From assembly GCF_016919405.1 (NCBI RefSeq), contig NZ_CP070353.1:1054001-1118000 (forward strand): a stretch of 64,000 nucleotides of DNA, given 5' to 3'. The position numbers were made by a program, and so were the translations under genes. Position 1 is the stretch's first letter, and each line of letters starts with the position of its first letter. The notes beneath the pieces are model-generated. The model saw only the letters and a program-made list of their open reading frames with translations. It searched no databases and had not been told where the DNA came from. Shown here one piece after another: positions 23,941 through 32,166 of this stretch. Source of the DNA: Ensifer sp. PDNC004. GTDB taxonomy: Bacteria > Pseudomonadota > Alphaproteobacteria > Rhizobiales > Rhizobiaceae.

Positions 23941-24341
23941 CCGGCAAACACCTCCTTTCGGAAATCGTGGCGGGGCTCGATGGGGTGAGCAAGGGCAAGT
24001 GGTGCCAGTTCCACCCGTCGTACTGCGAAGAGGCGAAGGGCGCCCCGTTCTCGGATTGGGATAGCTCGCACGACCTCAGCGCGGTCCATAATGGCGAGCG
24101 GCGGCGGATAGCCACGTTCAAGCACGCTAGCGATGCGGCCCACGTCGATCGGCTCTCCGAAGAGAACATCAGGGCGATCGTCGCCTATGTCGAGCAGCTT
24201 GAGAAGGCGCTGGAGCCGTTTGCAGCCGAGGCCAATCAATTCGCCGAGACATGGCCGGACGGCGCACGTGAAAGGCCGGACAAGTTCAATCTCGGCGACC
24301 TGCGCCGCGCCCGCGCCGCCCTTGGAGGTTCGAATGAGTGA
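23937..24341 (+). CDS. Phage protein of unknown function
   Basis: 134 aa, overlapping the methylase stop by ATGA. Contains a cluster WCQFHPSYCEEAKGAPFSDW and helix ENIRAIVAYVEQLEKALEPF. No family recognised. Its 3' end overlaps the next gene by 8 bases. Confidence 0.6.
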   Translation: MTGKHLLSEIVAGLDGVSKGKWCQFHPSYCEEAKGAPFSDWDSSHDLSAVHNGERRRIATFKHASDAAHVDRLSEENIRAIVAYVEQLEKALEPFAAEANQFAETWPDGARERPDKFNLGDLRRARAALGGSNE

Positions 24342-24723
24342 TCTGGTAGAGAGACTGCGTCACGCCGACGCCAACAGCCAGCAGCGGATACTCGGCAGTC
24401 GCATCTTCCGTGAAGCCGCCGACCGCATCGAACATCTCGAAGCCGAGAACGCCAAATGGATTGAATCGGCGGCAAAACAGCAGAAGCGCGCAAAAAAGGC
24501 GGAAGCCGCCTTGGCAGACGCACGCCTCAACATGACGAGCATCGACAAGTTACTCCCAGCACTGAAACTAGCCGAGGACGTCGAAGCCAAGTTGGCCGAC
24601 GCACGCCGCCAGGCTTTCGATGAGGCGGCGCAGATCGCGGAACTTGAAGGCTTCGAATGGGTCGCCAATCGTATCCGCGCCAAGGCCCAGCCCCATTCTG
24701 AAACGCGACAGGAGCAGAGATAG
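24334..24723 (+). CDS. Coiled-coil phage protein of unknown function
   Basis: 129 aa from the ATG at 24334 behind TTGGAGG. The sequence is nearly all helical: DLVERLRHADANSQQRILGS, then AADRIEHLEAENAKWIESAA and a long lysine/alanine coiled coil. The AADRIEHLEAE block is shared by many phage proteins of rhizobia. No function known. Confidence 0.65.
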   Translation: MSDLVERLRHADANSQQRILGSRIFREAADRIEHLEAENAKWIESAAKQQKRAKKAEAALADARLNMTSIDKLLPALKLAEDVEAKLADARRQAFDEAAQIAELEGFEWVANRIRAKAQPHSETRQEQR

Positions 24724-24725
24724 CC

Positions 24726-25310
24726 ATGAACGACCGCCCTATTCTATTTTCGGCGCCGATGGTTCAAGCGCTGCTTGCCGGCCGGAAGACGCAGACGCGG
24801 CGTAAAGTTACTCCGCATATTGAAGTGGATCATATCGGCCATCTTCATTCGAGTATCAAGCTGCGGATATCTGTCGGCGACCGCCTCTATGTTCGAGAAC
24901 ACTGGCGCACGACCTATGGTCTCGACTGGACAGTTGAAGATCTCGGCCGCCCTCTCCGGCCCGTCGAATTCGACCCGAAGACGACTCCGATAGAATACCT
25001 GGCTGATGGCGAAAACGAACTTGGCGGTAAAGACCGGCGCGCGATGCATATGCCTCGTTGGGCCTCGCGCCTCACGCTGACCGTCACCGACGTTCGCGTC
25101 GAACGCCTGCAGAGTATCAGTGAGGCGGATGCCCTTGCCGAGGGCTTGGCTGGCGTCGAACTGGATGGAATGGACCCGCGCGGCTGGTATCGCAACCTCT
25201 GGGAGAGCATCAACGGCCCCGGCTCATGGGAAGCAAACCCCTGGGTTGCCGCCTACACCTTCCGCGTCATCAAGCAGAACATCGACCAGATCGAGAGGGC
25301 CGCGGCATGA
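24726..25310 (+). CDS. ASCH/PUA-like phage protein
   Basis: 194 aa. Starts with RPILFSAPMVQALLAGRKTQ and TRRKV, the conserved start of a widespread prophage family with an ASCH-type fold, and shows VGDRLYVREHWR and LTLTVTDVRVERLQSISEAD. These proteins are thought to bind nucleic acid; their real role in phages is unknown. It is the last gene of the coupled rightward series, two bases after the preceding stop. Confidence 0.8.
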   Translation: MNDRPILFSAPMVQALLAGRKTQTRRKVTPHIEVDHIGHLHSSIKLRISVGDRLYVREHWRTTYGLDWTVEDLGRPLRPVEFDPKTTPIEYLADGENELGGKDRRAMHMPRWASRLTLTVTDVRVERLQSISEADALAEGLAGVELDGMDPRGWYRNLWESINGPGSWEANPWVAAYTFRVIKQNIDQIERAAA

Positions 25311-25312
25311 CC

Positions 25313-25534
25313 TCACCCCTCATCCCACAGCGGGTTAGCGTCGGAATGCTTAGGCGGCTTCGGCGGTTTGACCGGCTTCGGCTTTGGCCCGATGTCTTCG
25401 AGAAAACTCTCTGCGACCGTGATTGGATAGTCGTATCCCGCCACGTGCAGCGTCACCTTCCCATCCGGCCATACCTTCGCGATCTCCGCGGATATCCGGC
25501 AACGGTCGCCTTTGGTGGGTTTTCTATTAGCCAT
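25313..25534 (-). CDS. Small leftward phage protein
   Basis: 73 aa from the ATG at 25534; the ribosome site is weak. The N-terminal 50 residues look like a small beta-rich fold (KPTKGDRCRISAEIAKVWPD, then GKVTLHVAGYDYPITVAESF), the tail is proline/lysine-rich. It is the only gene on the opposite strand in the rightward block and lies divergent from the excisionase, so it could act on the integration module. Confidence 0.5.
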   Translation of the reverse strand: MANRKPTKGDRCRISAEIAKVWPDGKVTLHVAGYDYPITVAESFLEDIGPKPKPVKPPKPPKHSDANPLWDEG

Positions 25535-25601
25535 CACGGATATTTGGGGCGGGAAGTGCAGGAGGCAAGATCGCCTCGCCATTCTGGATATTGGGGATAA
25601 G

Positions 25602-25841
25602 ATGACCAAGCACGCTGTCATTCCCACAGGATGCTGGCCGGCGGTCTTACGCGACGAGCTTGCGGCTGCCTATGCTGGCGAGAAGACGGTTGATGCCTTC
25701 ATGAGCCGGGTCGGGACCATTTGGCCTCAGCCCTTTATTGAGACGGGTACGGGCAAGGGCAAGTTCCGGGCATGGCGGAAGAGCGATCTGGACAAGGCGA
25801 TCGGGGGAAGCGCCGTAAGCGTCGACCTGGAAGCGTGGTAA
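25602..25841 (+). CDS. Probable excisionase or small DNA-binding partner of the integrase
   Basis: 79 aa from the ATG at 25602 behind TTGGGGATAAG. Its stop overlaps the integrase ATG by one base (TAATG), the common xis-int layout. The sequence (PTGCWPAVLRDELAAAYAGE, ending GKFRAWRKSDLDKAI) resembles a small winged-helix DNA-binding protein; the C-terminal WRKSDLDKAI is typical of AlpA/Xis-like recognition helices. Assignment rests mainly on position. Confidence 0.6.
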   Translation: MTKHAVIPTGCWPAVLRDELAAAYAGEKTVDAFMSRVGTIWPQPFIETGTGKGKFRAWRKSDLDKAIGGSAVSVDLEAW

Positions 25842-27091
25842 TGGTTCCTGTCACGCTACCGCCCTATACGTCTTTCAAGACTCTTGCCAGCGGGGCTACC
25901 GGCTACTACTGGACCTGCCCCACCCTCTATCGCAAGGCCGGATGCCCGTATCTCAGCGCCGCCCTTGGCGTTAACCTCTCCCCGAAAGAACTGCAGGACG
26001 CCGCCGAGGTCTGGAATGACCGCCTCGAAGAATGGCGCAAGGCAAAGGCGAACCCGAACGCAGAGGCCGATACGAGCCGGTATGGCACCGTTGAATGGCT
26101 TGTGACCGTCTACCTCAAACACGCATCGTTCCTTGAGCGCGTCGGTGAGTTCAGCCGCCCCGACTATAAGCGTGTTTTCGATCGCGTCTGCGACATCAAG
26201 ATCAAGCGGCCAGACGGCGAAGAAGCCCGCATTGGTGACGCCAAGGTCGCAAACATAGCCGTCAGCACGGCCGAGAAGATCTATAGCCAGTTCGGCGCCA
26301 CACGCATGGGGGAAAAGGTTCTCACCTATTGCAAGGCCATGTGGAAGCGCATGCGACCGCACTACCCCGACCTCTTCAGGGCCGACACACCCAACCCATG
26401 GGAAGGCGTCACGCTGAAGCGCCGGAAGAAGATAACCAAGGGCCATGTGGACCGCGGGGCGGTCTATCAATTTGCCGGTGGCGCGATTGAGAAGGGTCGG
26501 GGAGAATTGGCCGCGGCGGCTGTGCTCGCCTTCGAATGGCTCATGCGTCCGTCGTCGATCGGCGCCGGGTATGCGCCGTGGACCGGCTATAGGGCGTCCG
26601 ACCATCCTGACAAGATCCGCTTGAAGCACAGAAAGACCGACGAGCTCGCGCTGCACCCTCTCGAATATCTCGATGAAGATGGTGACACGGTGAAGCTCTA
26701 CGAGAAGGCGGAGGAGGTTCTGGCCAAGACGCCAAGATACGGCACCTCGATTGTCTGCAAGAAAAACGGCGTACTGTTTGGGGATGGGACGTTCCTGGCG
26801 CATGAGGTCCGCGAGATGGCAGACCTGCTTCGGAAGGAAAAGAAGCTTGATGCGCCGGCCTTCAGCCTGGACATGTGCAGGCATGGCGGGATGACAGAAT
26901 TGGAAGAGAGCGGCCTAACCGAGGGACAGGGCCGAGTGCTGTCGAAGCACAAGACCGCGGCGGCCTATCGTGGCTATGCGAAAGAGACGGAAAAGCGCGT
27001 CCTGGAAGCCACAAAGAAGCGTTTTGGCCATTCTGAACAGCCGAAAAATGTGAATGAAATCAATGGTCGTAAAAGCGAGAAAAAGGCGTGA
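25841..27091 (+). CDS. int: Tyrosine-family phage integrase
   Basis: 416 aa from the ATG at 25841. The catalytic domain shows Arg236 in FEWLMRPSSI, box II Arg347 in DMCRHGGMTELEESGL, His370 in LSKHKTA and the likely nucleophile Tyr379 in RGYAKET, nine residues after the His. The usual His three places before Arg347 is Asp here. The enzyme joins phage and host DNA at the attachment site, here the half tRNA-Cys gene 49 bases beyond its stop. Confidence 0.93.
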   Translation: MVPVTLPPYTSFKTLASGATGYYWTCPTLYRKAGCPYLSAALGVNLSPKELQDAAEVWNDRLEEWRKAKANPNAEADTSRYGTVEWLVTVYLKHASFLERVGEFSRPDYKRVFDRVCDIKIKRPDGEEARIGDAKVANIAVSTAEKIYSQFGATRMGEKVLTYCKAMWKRMRPHYPDLFRADTPNPWEGVTLKRRKKITKGHVDRGAVYQFAGGAIEKGRGELAAAAVLAFEWLMRPSSIGAGYAPWTGYRASDHPDKIRLKHRKTDELALHPLEYLDEDGDTVKLYEKAEEVLAKTPRYGTSIVCKKNGVLFGDGTFLAHEVREMADLLRKEKKLDAPAFSLDMCRHGGMTELEESGLTEGQGRVLSKHKTAAAYRGYAKETEKRVLEATKKRFGHSEQPKNVNEINGRKSEKKA

Positions 27092-27139
27092 AATCCGGCC
27101 GTAATTCAGAACGGCCGTTGATTTTTCTCAATGTGTAGG

Positions 27140-27179
27140 GGATTTGCAGTCCTCTGCGTCACCACTCCGCCACGAGGCC
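27140..27179 (-). pseudogene. 5' half of a tRNA-Cys gene, taken as attR
   Basis: Read leftward this is the acceptor 5' strand, D arm and anticodon arm of tRNA-Cys (GGCCTCGTGGCGGAGTGGTG then ACGCAGAGGACTGCAAATCC), with anticodon GCA. After the anticodon arm the match stops and phage sequence follows: no T arm or 3' acceptor strand is present. The position directly after the integrase indicates the right attachment site, with the crossover in or near the anticodon arm. The complete gene must lie elsewhere, perhaps at attL. Confidence 0.8.
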
Positions 27180-27331
27180 TCACAGCTCGGATAACCAAGC
27201 GTTGGCGCGGATTTAGAATGATTGCAGAAAAACCGCAAGAGGCATTTTCTGAAAAACGCGCCGTCGATTTGTTGGATAGATACTTTCCACAGATCGATCG
27301 CCGATGTCCGCCGATCGGCTCCCAGTTGATC

Positions 27332-28066
27332 TCAGCACCAGGGCGTCGGGCGTCCATCCCACGGGCGCACGAGCCCCTCGGAGACAAGCACGCGTCCAAG
27401 AGATTGATCGCCACGGGTAACCAGGCGCAGTTTTTCGCCGGCCTTGGCGTCTGATCGCCCGCCTGCCGAAACCAGCTTGAAGTCGCCCGCGTTCAGCAGC
27501 TCTCGCAGGCGCTGCTTGGCGTAGAAGCCGCGCGAACGCTCCTTGTCGCAGCTTGCCTGGCGGATTCGCGGCGCATCGACGTCGGCGACGCGGATCGTCT
27601 CGCCATGAAAGACGAAAGTGGCGCCATCGATCACGCAGTTGTCGTTGCGAATGCCACAGAAATAGAACTGGTCGGTGCGGATGGACGCCGTCTTCACCTC
27701 TTCATTCGGCCGCACGACAGGGGTAGGCGGCGTGACGCCGACATTCACCGACGGCACGGGTGCGGCCAGAGCGACCTTGGTGACCGGGCCGGGCTTCGGA
27801 TTCGGCTTGTGCCTGTCCGCCTGATGCGCGACGCGCTCCTGCGCCTCAGGAACGGCACGCGGAGGCTTCGGCTTCGTTTCCGTTCGCGACGCAAAGGCCA
27901 CGACATCGGAAACCACGGGCCAGTGCCGCAACTCGGCGCGATGGTCATAGGCCATGACGCCGCCAAGGGTGAGCGCTGCGGCCAGATACCATGGCGCCAT
28001 GCCGCCCTGCTTGCTGCTGCTTCTGCCCGAACTGCGGCGTCGACGTTTCGTAGTGGCTTTGGCCAT
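27332..28066 (-). CDS. Thermonuclease-like (SNase) protein with N-terminal membrane anchor
   Basis: 244 aa. A basic start (KATTKRRRRSSGRSSSKQGG) precedes one hydrophobic segment (APWYLAAALTLGGVMAYD, 24-41), then a proline/lysine-rich linker to residue 130 and a C-terminal SNase-like domain: GATFVFHGETIRVADVDAPR, RGFYAKQRLRELL and GRVLVSEGLVRPWDG. The domain lacks a full set of the staphylococcal nuclease arginines by eye, so activity is uncertain. First chromosomal gene beyond the prophage. Confidence 0.75.
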   Translation of the reverse strand: MAKATTKRRRRSSGRSSSKQGGMAPWYLAAALTLGGVMAYDHRAELRHWPVVSDVVAFASRTETKPKPPRAVPEAQERVAHQADRHKPNPKPGPVTKVALAAPVPSVNVGVTPPTPVVRPNEEVKTASIRTDQFYFCGIRNDNCVIDGATFVFHGETIRVADVDAPRIRQASCDKERSRGFYAKQRLRELLNAGDFKLVSAGGRSDAKAGEKLRLVTRGDQSLGRVLVSEGLVRPWDGRPTPWC

Positions 28067-28287
28067 CGGTCCCCATCCTGATTCGAGACCGCATTATGCG
28101 TTTGATGCGTTGCCGAAAAGTTTTCGAGGGCACCCCAACAGAGGGGAAGACGGCGAGGAACCGGTCATTCGCCTGCGCGGCCACGGCCCTTGTTGAGAGA
28201 TTCGGAATTGATGCGGGGCGGCCGCGAGGTTTCGAAACCGCCGACCACCCTGCCCTCGACAACAAGATCGATAATTCTGCGCCCGGC

Positions 28288-28584
28288 TCAGGAACCCTTC
28301 GACGAATTGGTCTTCCCGCGCCATCGCGCCCACCAGACGGCCAGGCGACGACGACGGCGGCGAACCGAGGGAATGTCGTGGGAAAGCACGATCAGGCCCA
28401 GCGGTATCATCCAGAAGCCCAGCACGGGCAAGAAGCCTAGAAAACCGCAGAACACCAGCAGCGAACCCAGCAGGATGCGCAAGAGCGGAGAGTCGGGCAG
28501 CGCTATGCGCCATTTGCCCAGCACGATCTGTCGTGTCTGCGGATCAATGCCGAAATGCATCTGCTTCCTGTTTTTATTCATCAT
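28288..28584 (-). CDS. Small membrane protein, PGPGW-like
   Basis: 98 aa (or 97 from the second ATG, which has better spacing to TAGGGA). Two adjacent hydrophobic segments (LLRILLGSLLVFCGFLGFLP and VLGFWMIPLGLIVLS) are followed by a strongly basic tail (VRRRRRRLAVWWARWRGK). The pattern resembles the PGPGW family of small membrane proteins of unknown function. The 220 bases between this gene and 28066 hold no gene I can support. Confidence 0.6.
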   Translation of the reverse strand: MMNKNRKQMHFGIDPQTRQIVLGKWRIALPDSPLLRILLGSLLVFCGFLGFLPVLGFWMIPLGLIVLSHDIPSVRRRRRRLAVWWARWRGKTNSSKGS

Positions 28585-28740
28585 TCCCTATCCGGCGTGT
28601 TTTCCCACAATTGGGGACTTCTCCACAGCCTCGCAACGGAACTTGTCATTTTTTTTGAAAAAAGCGCTTGGCAAATCAGAAAAGCATGCGTATTAGCAGC
28701 CTCACTTCTGAAGCGCACAGCACAACAGCGGCGCGGATGA

Positions 28741-28815
28741 TCCCTGGTAGCTCAGCGGTAGAGCATTCGACTGTTAATCGACAGGTCGCCGGTTCGAATC
28801 CGGCCCGGGGAGCCA
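28741..28815 (+). tRNA. tRNA-Asn (anticodon GTT)
   Basis: 75 nt with CCA encoded. The acceptor arms TCCCTGG and CCGGGGA pair fully (one G-U), the anticodon loop is CTGTTAA, and the T arm GGTTCGAATCC is canonical. It stands alone and is followed by a strong terminator. Confidence 0.97.
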
Positions 28816-28821
28816 CTTTCT

Positions 28822-28858
28822 AAAAGAGCCATTTGCAGCGATGCGAATGGCTCTTTTT
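28822..28858 (+). terminator. Terminator after tRNA-Asn
   Basis: AAAAGAGCCATT pairs with AATGGCTCTTTTT across a 12-base loop, ending in five T residues, starting 7 bases after the tRNA. Confidence 0.9.
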
Positions 28859-28913
28859 CATTTTGCGCCTATGTTCCATAGGTGATCAATCCCCAACCTC
28901 CCGATGGTTCTCC

Positions 28914-30377
28914 ATGACAAAGGCCGCGGCGCCGCCCATCATCGTCTGGTTCCGCAAGGATCTTCGCCTGGCCGACAATCGCGCCCTTTCGGCCGCTGCC
29001 GGCGAAGCCGCGGTCATTCCCCTCTATATTCGCGAACCCGCCGACAGCGGCAACGGCCCGCTTGGCGCGGCTCAGGAGTGGTGGCTGCACCATTCGCTTG
29101 AAGCTTTGGGCGCAAGTCTTGCCGAGCGCGCTTCAAGCCTCGTTCTTCGATCAGGCACGCCGCTGGACGTGATCGTCGCGATCGCGCGCGCAAGCGGCGC
29201 GGAGCGCATCTACTGGAACCGCCGCTACGACCCGAGCGGCATCGCCACGGATACCGCGCTCAAGAAGGCGCTGGCAGAACGGGGCATCACCGCCGACAGT
29301 TTTGCTGGGCAGTTACTGCACGAGCCCATGCGGCTGCTGACGACCACCGGCGGCCCCTACCGCGTGTTCACGCCGTTCTGGCGCGCGCTCGAGCTGAAAA
29401 ACGAGCCGGCACCGCCGATCGACCGGCCGCACCATATTGCAGCACCGGAAACCTGGCCGCGATCGGAGCGCCTCGACGACTGGTCGCTGTTGCCGACGAA
29501 GCCGGACTGGGCAGCAACATTCGGCGAGGTGTGGACGCCGGGCGAAGACGGCGCGGCCGGCCGCCTCGAAGAATTCATCGACGAAAAGCTCGACGCCTAC
29601 AAACGTCGCCGCGACTTCCCCGACGCGGATGGCACATCCCTGCTCTCGCCCCATCTGGCGTTTGGCGAAATCTCGCCGGCGCAGGCCTGGCACGCAGCAG
29701 CGGGCCCCCAGGCCGACAGCGGCGAAGGGGCTGCCACCTTCCGCAAGGAGCTCGCCTGGCGCGAATTCTCCTACCATCTGCTGTTTCATTATCCTGAGCT
29801 CCCCCGCCGCAACCTCGACCGTCGATTCGACCGCCTCCACTGGCTGAACGACGACGACGATTTCACCACCTGGACCAAGGGGCTCACCGGATACCCGATC
29901 GTCGATGCCGGCATGCGCCAGCTGTGGCGTCACGGCTACATGCACAATCGCGTCCGCATGATCGTCGCCTCCTTTCTCATCAAGGACCTGCTCGTCGACT
30001 GGCGCAGGGGAGAAGCTTGGTTTCGCGACACGCTGGTCGACGCGGATCCGGCCAACAATGGCGCAAGCTGGCAATGGGTCGCCGGATCGGGCGCGGACGC
30101 CGCACCGTTCTTCCGGATCTTCAACCCGCTGATCCAGGGCGAAAAATTCGACCCCGACGGTCTCTATGTGAAGCGCTTCGTGCCGGAACTCGAGCGCCTT
30201 TCCCCGCGCTATGTCCATCGCCCCTTCGCAGCCCCACCCGCAGCCCTTGCGGAAGCCGGCATCGAACTTGGCACGACCTACCCCAAACCGATGGTCGACC
30301 ATGCCGTTGCGCGGGACCGGGCACTGGCGGCTTTCCGGCAGATCACAAGCGCGCCGGGAGATTCCGAAGGCCCATAG
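28914..30377 (+). CDS. phrB: Deoxyribodipyrimidine photolyase
   Basis: 487 aa, usual for class I CPD photolyases. The N-terminal antenna-binding domain starts PIIVWFRKDLRLADNRALS; the FAD domain shows LLSPHLAFGEISP, WREFSYHLL, GYPIVDAGMRQLW and the signature NNGASWQWVAGSGADAAPFF. The enzyme uses blue light and FADH- to split cyclobutane pyrimidine dimers. Start taken at 28914, where similarity begins; the frame is open further upstream. The gene lies 56 bases beyond the tRNA-Asn terminator and appears to have its own promoter. Confidence 0.96.
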   Translation: MTKAAAPPIIVWFRKDLRLADNRALSAAAGEAAVIPLYIREPADSGNGPLGAAQEWWLHHSLEALGASLAERASSLVLRSGTPLDVIVAIARASGAERIYWNRRYDPSGIATDTALKKALAERGITADSFAGQLLHEPMRLLTTTGGPYRVFTPFWRALELKNEPAPPIDRPHHIAAPETWPRSERLDDWSLLPTKPDWAATFGEVWTPGEDGAAGRLEEFIDEKLDAYKRRRDFPDADGTSLLSPHLAFGEISPAQAWHAAAGPQADSGEGAATFRKELAWREFSYHLLFHYPELPRRNLDRRFDRLHWLNDDDDFTTWTKGLTGYPIVDAGMRQLWRHGYMHNRVRMIVASFLIKDLLVDWRRGEAWFRDTLVDADPANNGASWQWVAGSGADAAPFFRIFNPLIQGEKFDPDGLYVKRFVPELERLSPRYVHRPFAAPPAALAEAGIELGTTYPKPMVDHAVARDRALAAFRQITSAPGDSEGP

Positions 30378-30462
30378 AGCCTCCGGTAGAATTCCTCAGT
30401 TGGCGTCTCGCCCGATTGCGGCTAGGCTCACCTTACGGATGCAACAGCTGAGGGGGTGGTGT

Positions 30463-31716
30463 ATGCGTAATCTGGAAGCCGATTTTGCTGCATTAGCCGA
30501 TGCCGTGGAGCTATCTTCCGACAACCTGGCAACGGTCGTGCGGGATTTTCCGCTCAAGGCGCGCATGGTGCTTGGCGCCCTGGTGCACCTTCAGGTGGGA
30601 ACGCTGATGCTCGCCACGCCAGATGGCCGCCGGCTGGTGATCAAAGGCGCCAGGGCCGGCCCCAGCGCCATCCTCAATCTCAACAACTGGAACCTGCCCC
30701 AGCGCGCCATTTCGGGCGGCACCATCGGGGCCGCGGAAAGCTACATCGACGGCGACTGGGACAGTCCCGATGTCGGCGCCTTTCTCGAACTCTTCCTCGT
30801 CAACGCCGAAATCGGCAACAACTTTCCGAACCGCGCGCGCGGGCTTCTGCGCCTCTTCGACAAGTTCCTGCACTGGCGCAATGCCAATACCCGCTCCGGT
30901 GCCCGCCGCAACATCCAGGCCCACTACGACCTCGGCAATGCGTTTTACAGCGAATGGCTCGATCCGAGCATGACCTATTCGTCCGCGCTCTACGCCACCG
31001 GCGCCAATGATCTCCGCTCGGCGCAGAAAGCCAAGTACCGCGCGCTGGCCGAGGCGACGAATCTGCGTGCCGGCGACCACGTGCTCGAGATCGGCTGCGG
31101 CTGGGGCGGTTTTGCCGAATTCGCGGCGGCGGAAATCGGCTGCAAGGTCACCGGGCTGACGATCAGCCGCGAGCAACTGGCCTTCGCGCGCGAACGCATG
31201 CAGCGGGCCGGCCTTGCCGACCGTGTCGAACTGAAGTTCCAGGACTATCGCGAGGAAAGAGGCGCCTATGACCGCATCGTCTCCATCGAGATGTTCGAGG
31301 CCGTCGGCGAAAAATTCTGGGCAACCTATTTCTCGCAGCTGAAGCGGTGCCTGAAACCCGGCGGCAAGGCCGGACTGCAGATCATCACGATCAAGCCCGA
31401 ATCCTATGAGGAGTATCGCTCCAATCCGGATTTCATCCAGAAATACGTCTTCCCGGGCGGCATGCTGCCGACGCGCGAGCATCTGGTCGAGCTTGGCTGC
31501 AATGTCGGCCTGCGGATGATCAACGACTTCGGCTTCGGGGTCGACTATGCCCGCACGCTCGGCGAATGGCGGGAGCGGTTCTGGGCGGTCTGGAGCAGGA
31601 TCGAGCCGCTCGGCTTCGACCTGCGATTCAAGCGGCTGTGGGAGTTCTACTTCTACTATTGCGAGGCTGGGTTCCGCGCCCGCAACATCGATGTCCGGCA
31701 GATCGTCTTCGAGTGA
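30463..31716 (+). CDS. cfa: Cyclopropane-fatty-acyl-phospholipid synthase
   Basis: 417 aa from the ATG at 30463 behind GAGGGGGTGG. The C-terminal AdoMet-dependent methyltransferase carries VLEIGCGWGGFAEFAA (about residues 206-221), AHYDLGNAFYSEWLDPSMTY and IVSIEMFEAVGEKFW. It adds a methylene bridge to unsaturated acyl chains of membrane phospholipids. The N-terminal lipid-binding domain is complete. Rhizobia carry more than one copy, so the exact paralogue is not certain. Confidence 0.94.
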   Translation: MRNLEADFAALADAVELSSDNLATVVRDFPLKARMVLGALVHLQVGTLMLATPDGRRLVIKGARAGPSAILNLNNWNLPQRAISGGTIGAAESYIDGDWDSPDVGAFLELFLVNAEIGNNFPNRARGLLRLFDKFLHWRNANTRSGARRNIQAHYDLGNAFYSEWLDPSMTYSSALYATGANDLRSAQKAKYRALAEATNLRAGDHVLEIGCGWGGFAEFAAAEIGCKVTGLTISREQLAFARERMQRAGLADRVELKFQDYREERGAYDRIVSIEMFEAVGEKFWATYFSQLKRCLKPGGKAGLQIITIKPESYEEYRSNPDFIQKYVFPGGMLPTREHLVELGCNVGLRMINDFGFGVDYARTLGEWRERFWAVWSRIEPLGFDLRFKRLWEFYFYYCEAGFRARNIDVRQIVFE

Positions 31717-31794
31717 AGCGTACGCCGCGTCTTTACCGCGTCACCCGTAGCGCTTAATAGGCGGTCGATCCAAGTTTCTGTTCAAAGGTACAGC

Positions 31795-32166
31795 ATGCGT
31801 CTTGCATGGTTTTTCCTCGCGCTCGCCATCGCGACTGAAGTGGTGGGCCTGACGGTGATGAAGGCCGCTTCCGAAAGCGGCTCCTACCTCGGCCACATCG
31901 TCATGTATGTCTCGATCGCGCTCTCCTACGTCTTCCTGGCGAAGGCCGTGAAGACGATATCGGTCGGCGTCGCCTACGCGATCTGGGAAGGTTCGGGCGT
32001 CGCCATCATCACACTGGTTTCGGTTTTCGTGTTCGGCCATGTGCTGACCGGACGCGAAATGCTCGGGCTTTCGATGGCGATCGTCGGCATCCTGCTCGTC
32101 AATGCCGGCGAGTATCATGAGGAAGACGAAGCAGCGAGTGAAGGAACCGCCGATGAGCGCGCCTAG
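31795..32166 (+). CDS. SMR-family membrane transporter, first subunit of a pair
   Basis: 123 aa, four membrane segments. The conserved acidic residue is in AIATEVVGLTVMKAA (Glu near residue 15), and YAIWEGSGVAIITLVSVFVF is the SMR signature. A polar tail (YHEEDEAASEGTADERA) follows the last segment. Its 3' end overlaps the second SMR gene by 14 bases, so the two likely form a heterodimer, as with MdtJ/MdtI for spermidine export. Substrate unknown. Confidence 0.88.
   Translation: MRLAWFFLALAIATEVVGLTVMKAASESGSYLGHIVMYVSIALSYVFLAKAVKTISVGVAYAIWEGSGVAIITLVSVFVFGHVLTGREMLGLSMAIVGILLVNAGEYHEEDEAASEGTADERA

Larger units (their letters stand above)
1..27179. mobile_element. Temperate tailed prophage, right part (left end outside window)
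   Basis: The region contains a late packaging and capsid block, a replication block, a CI/Cro-type switch, a RecE/RecT recombination block, a probable excisionase and a tyrosine integrase. It ends at a half tRNA-Cys gene right after the integrase. Tail, lysis and the other attachment site are not seen and should lie left of position 1. The SU10-like capsid and portal suggest a podovirus-type virion; that is an inference from protein family resemblance, not from tail genes. No break is apparent in the core genes seen, so the phage may be intact. Confidence 0.95.

Noticed and set aside
1..27179. Search for exact DnaA boxes (TTATCCACA) as targets of the DnaA-domain protein
   Set aside because: None was found by eye in this part of the phage; the remaining prophage is outside the window.
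28094..28513. 139-codon leftward frame
   Set aside because: Overlaps the small membrane protein gene in another frame and lacks a ribosome site or any recognisable motif.
30511..31482. 323-codon leftward frame
   Set aside because: Antisense to cfa; no ribosome site and no protein-like motif.
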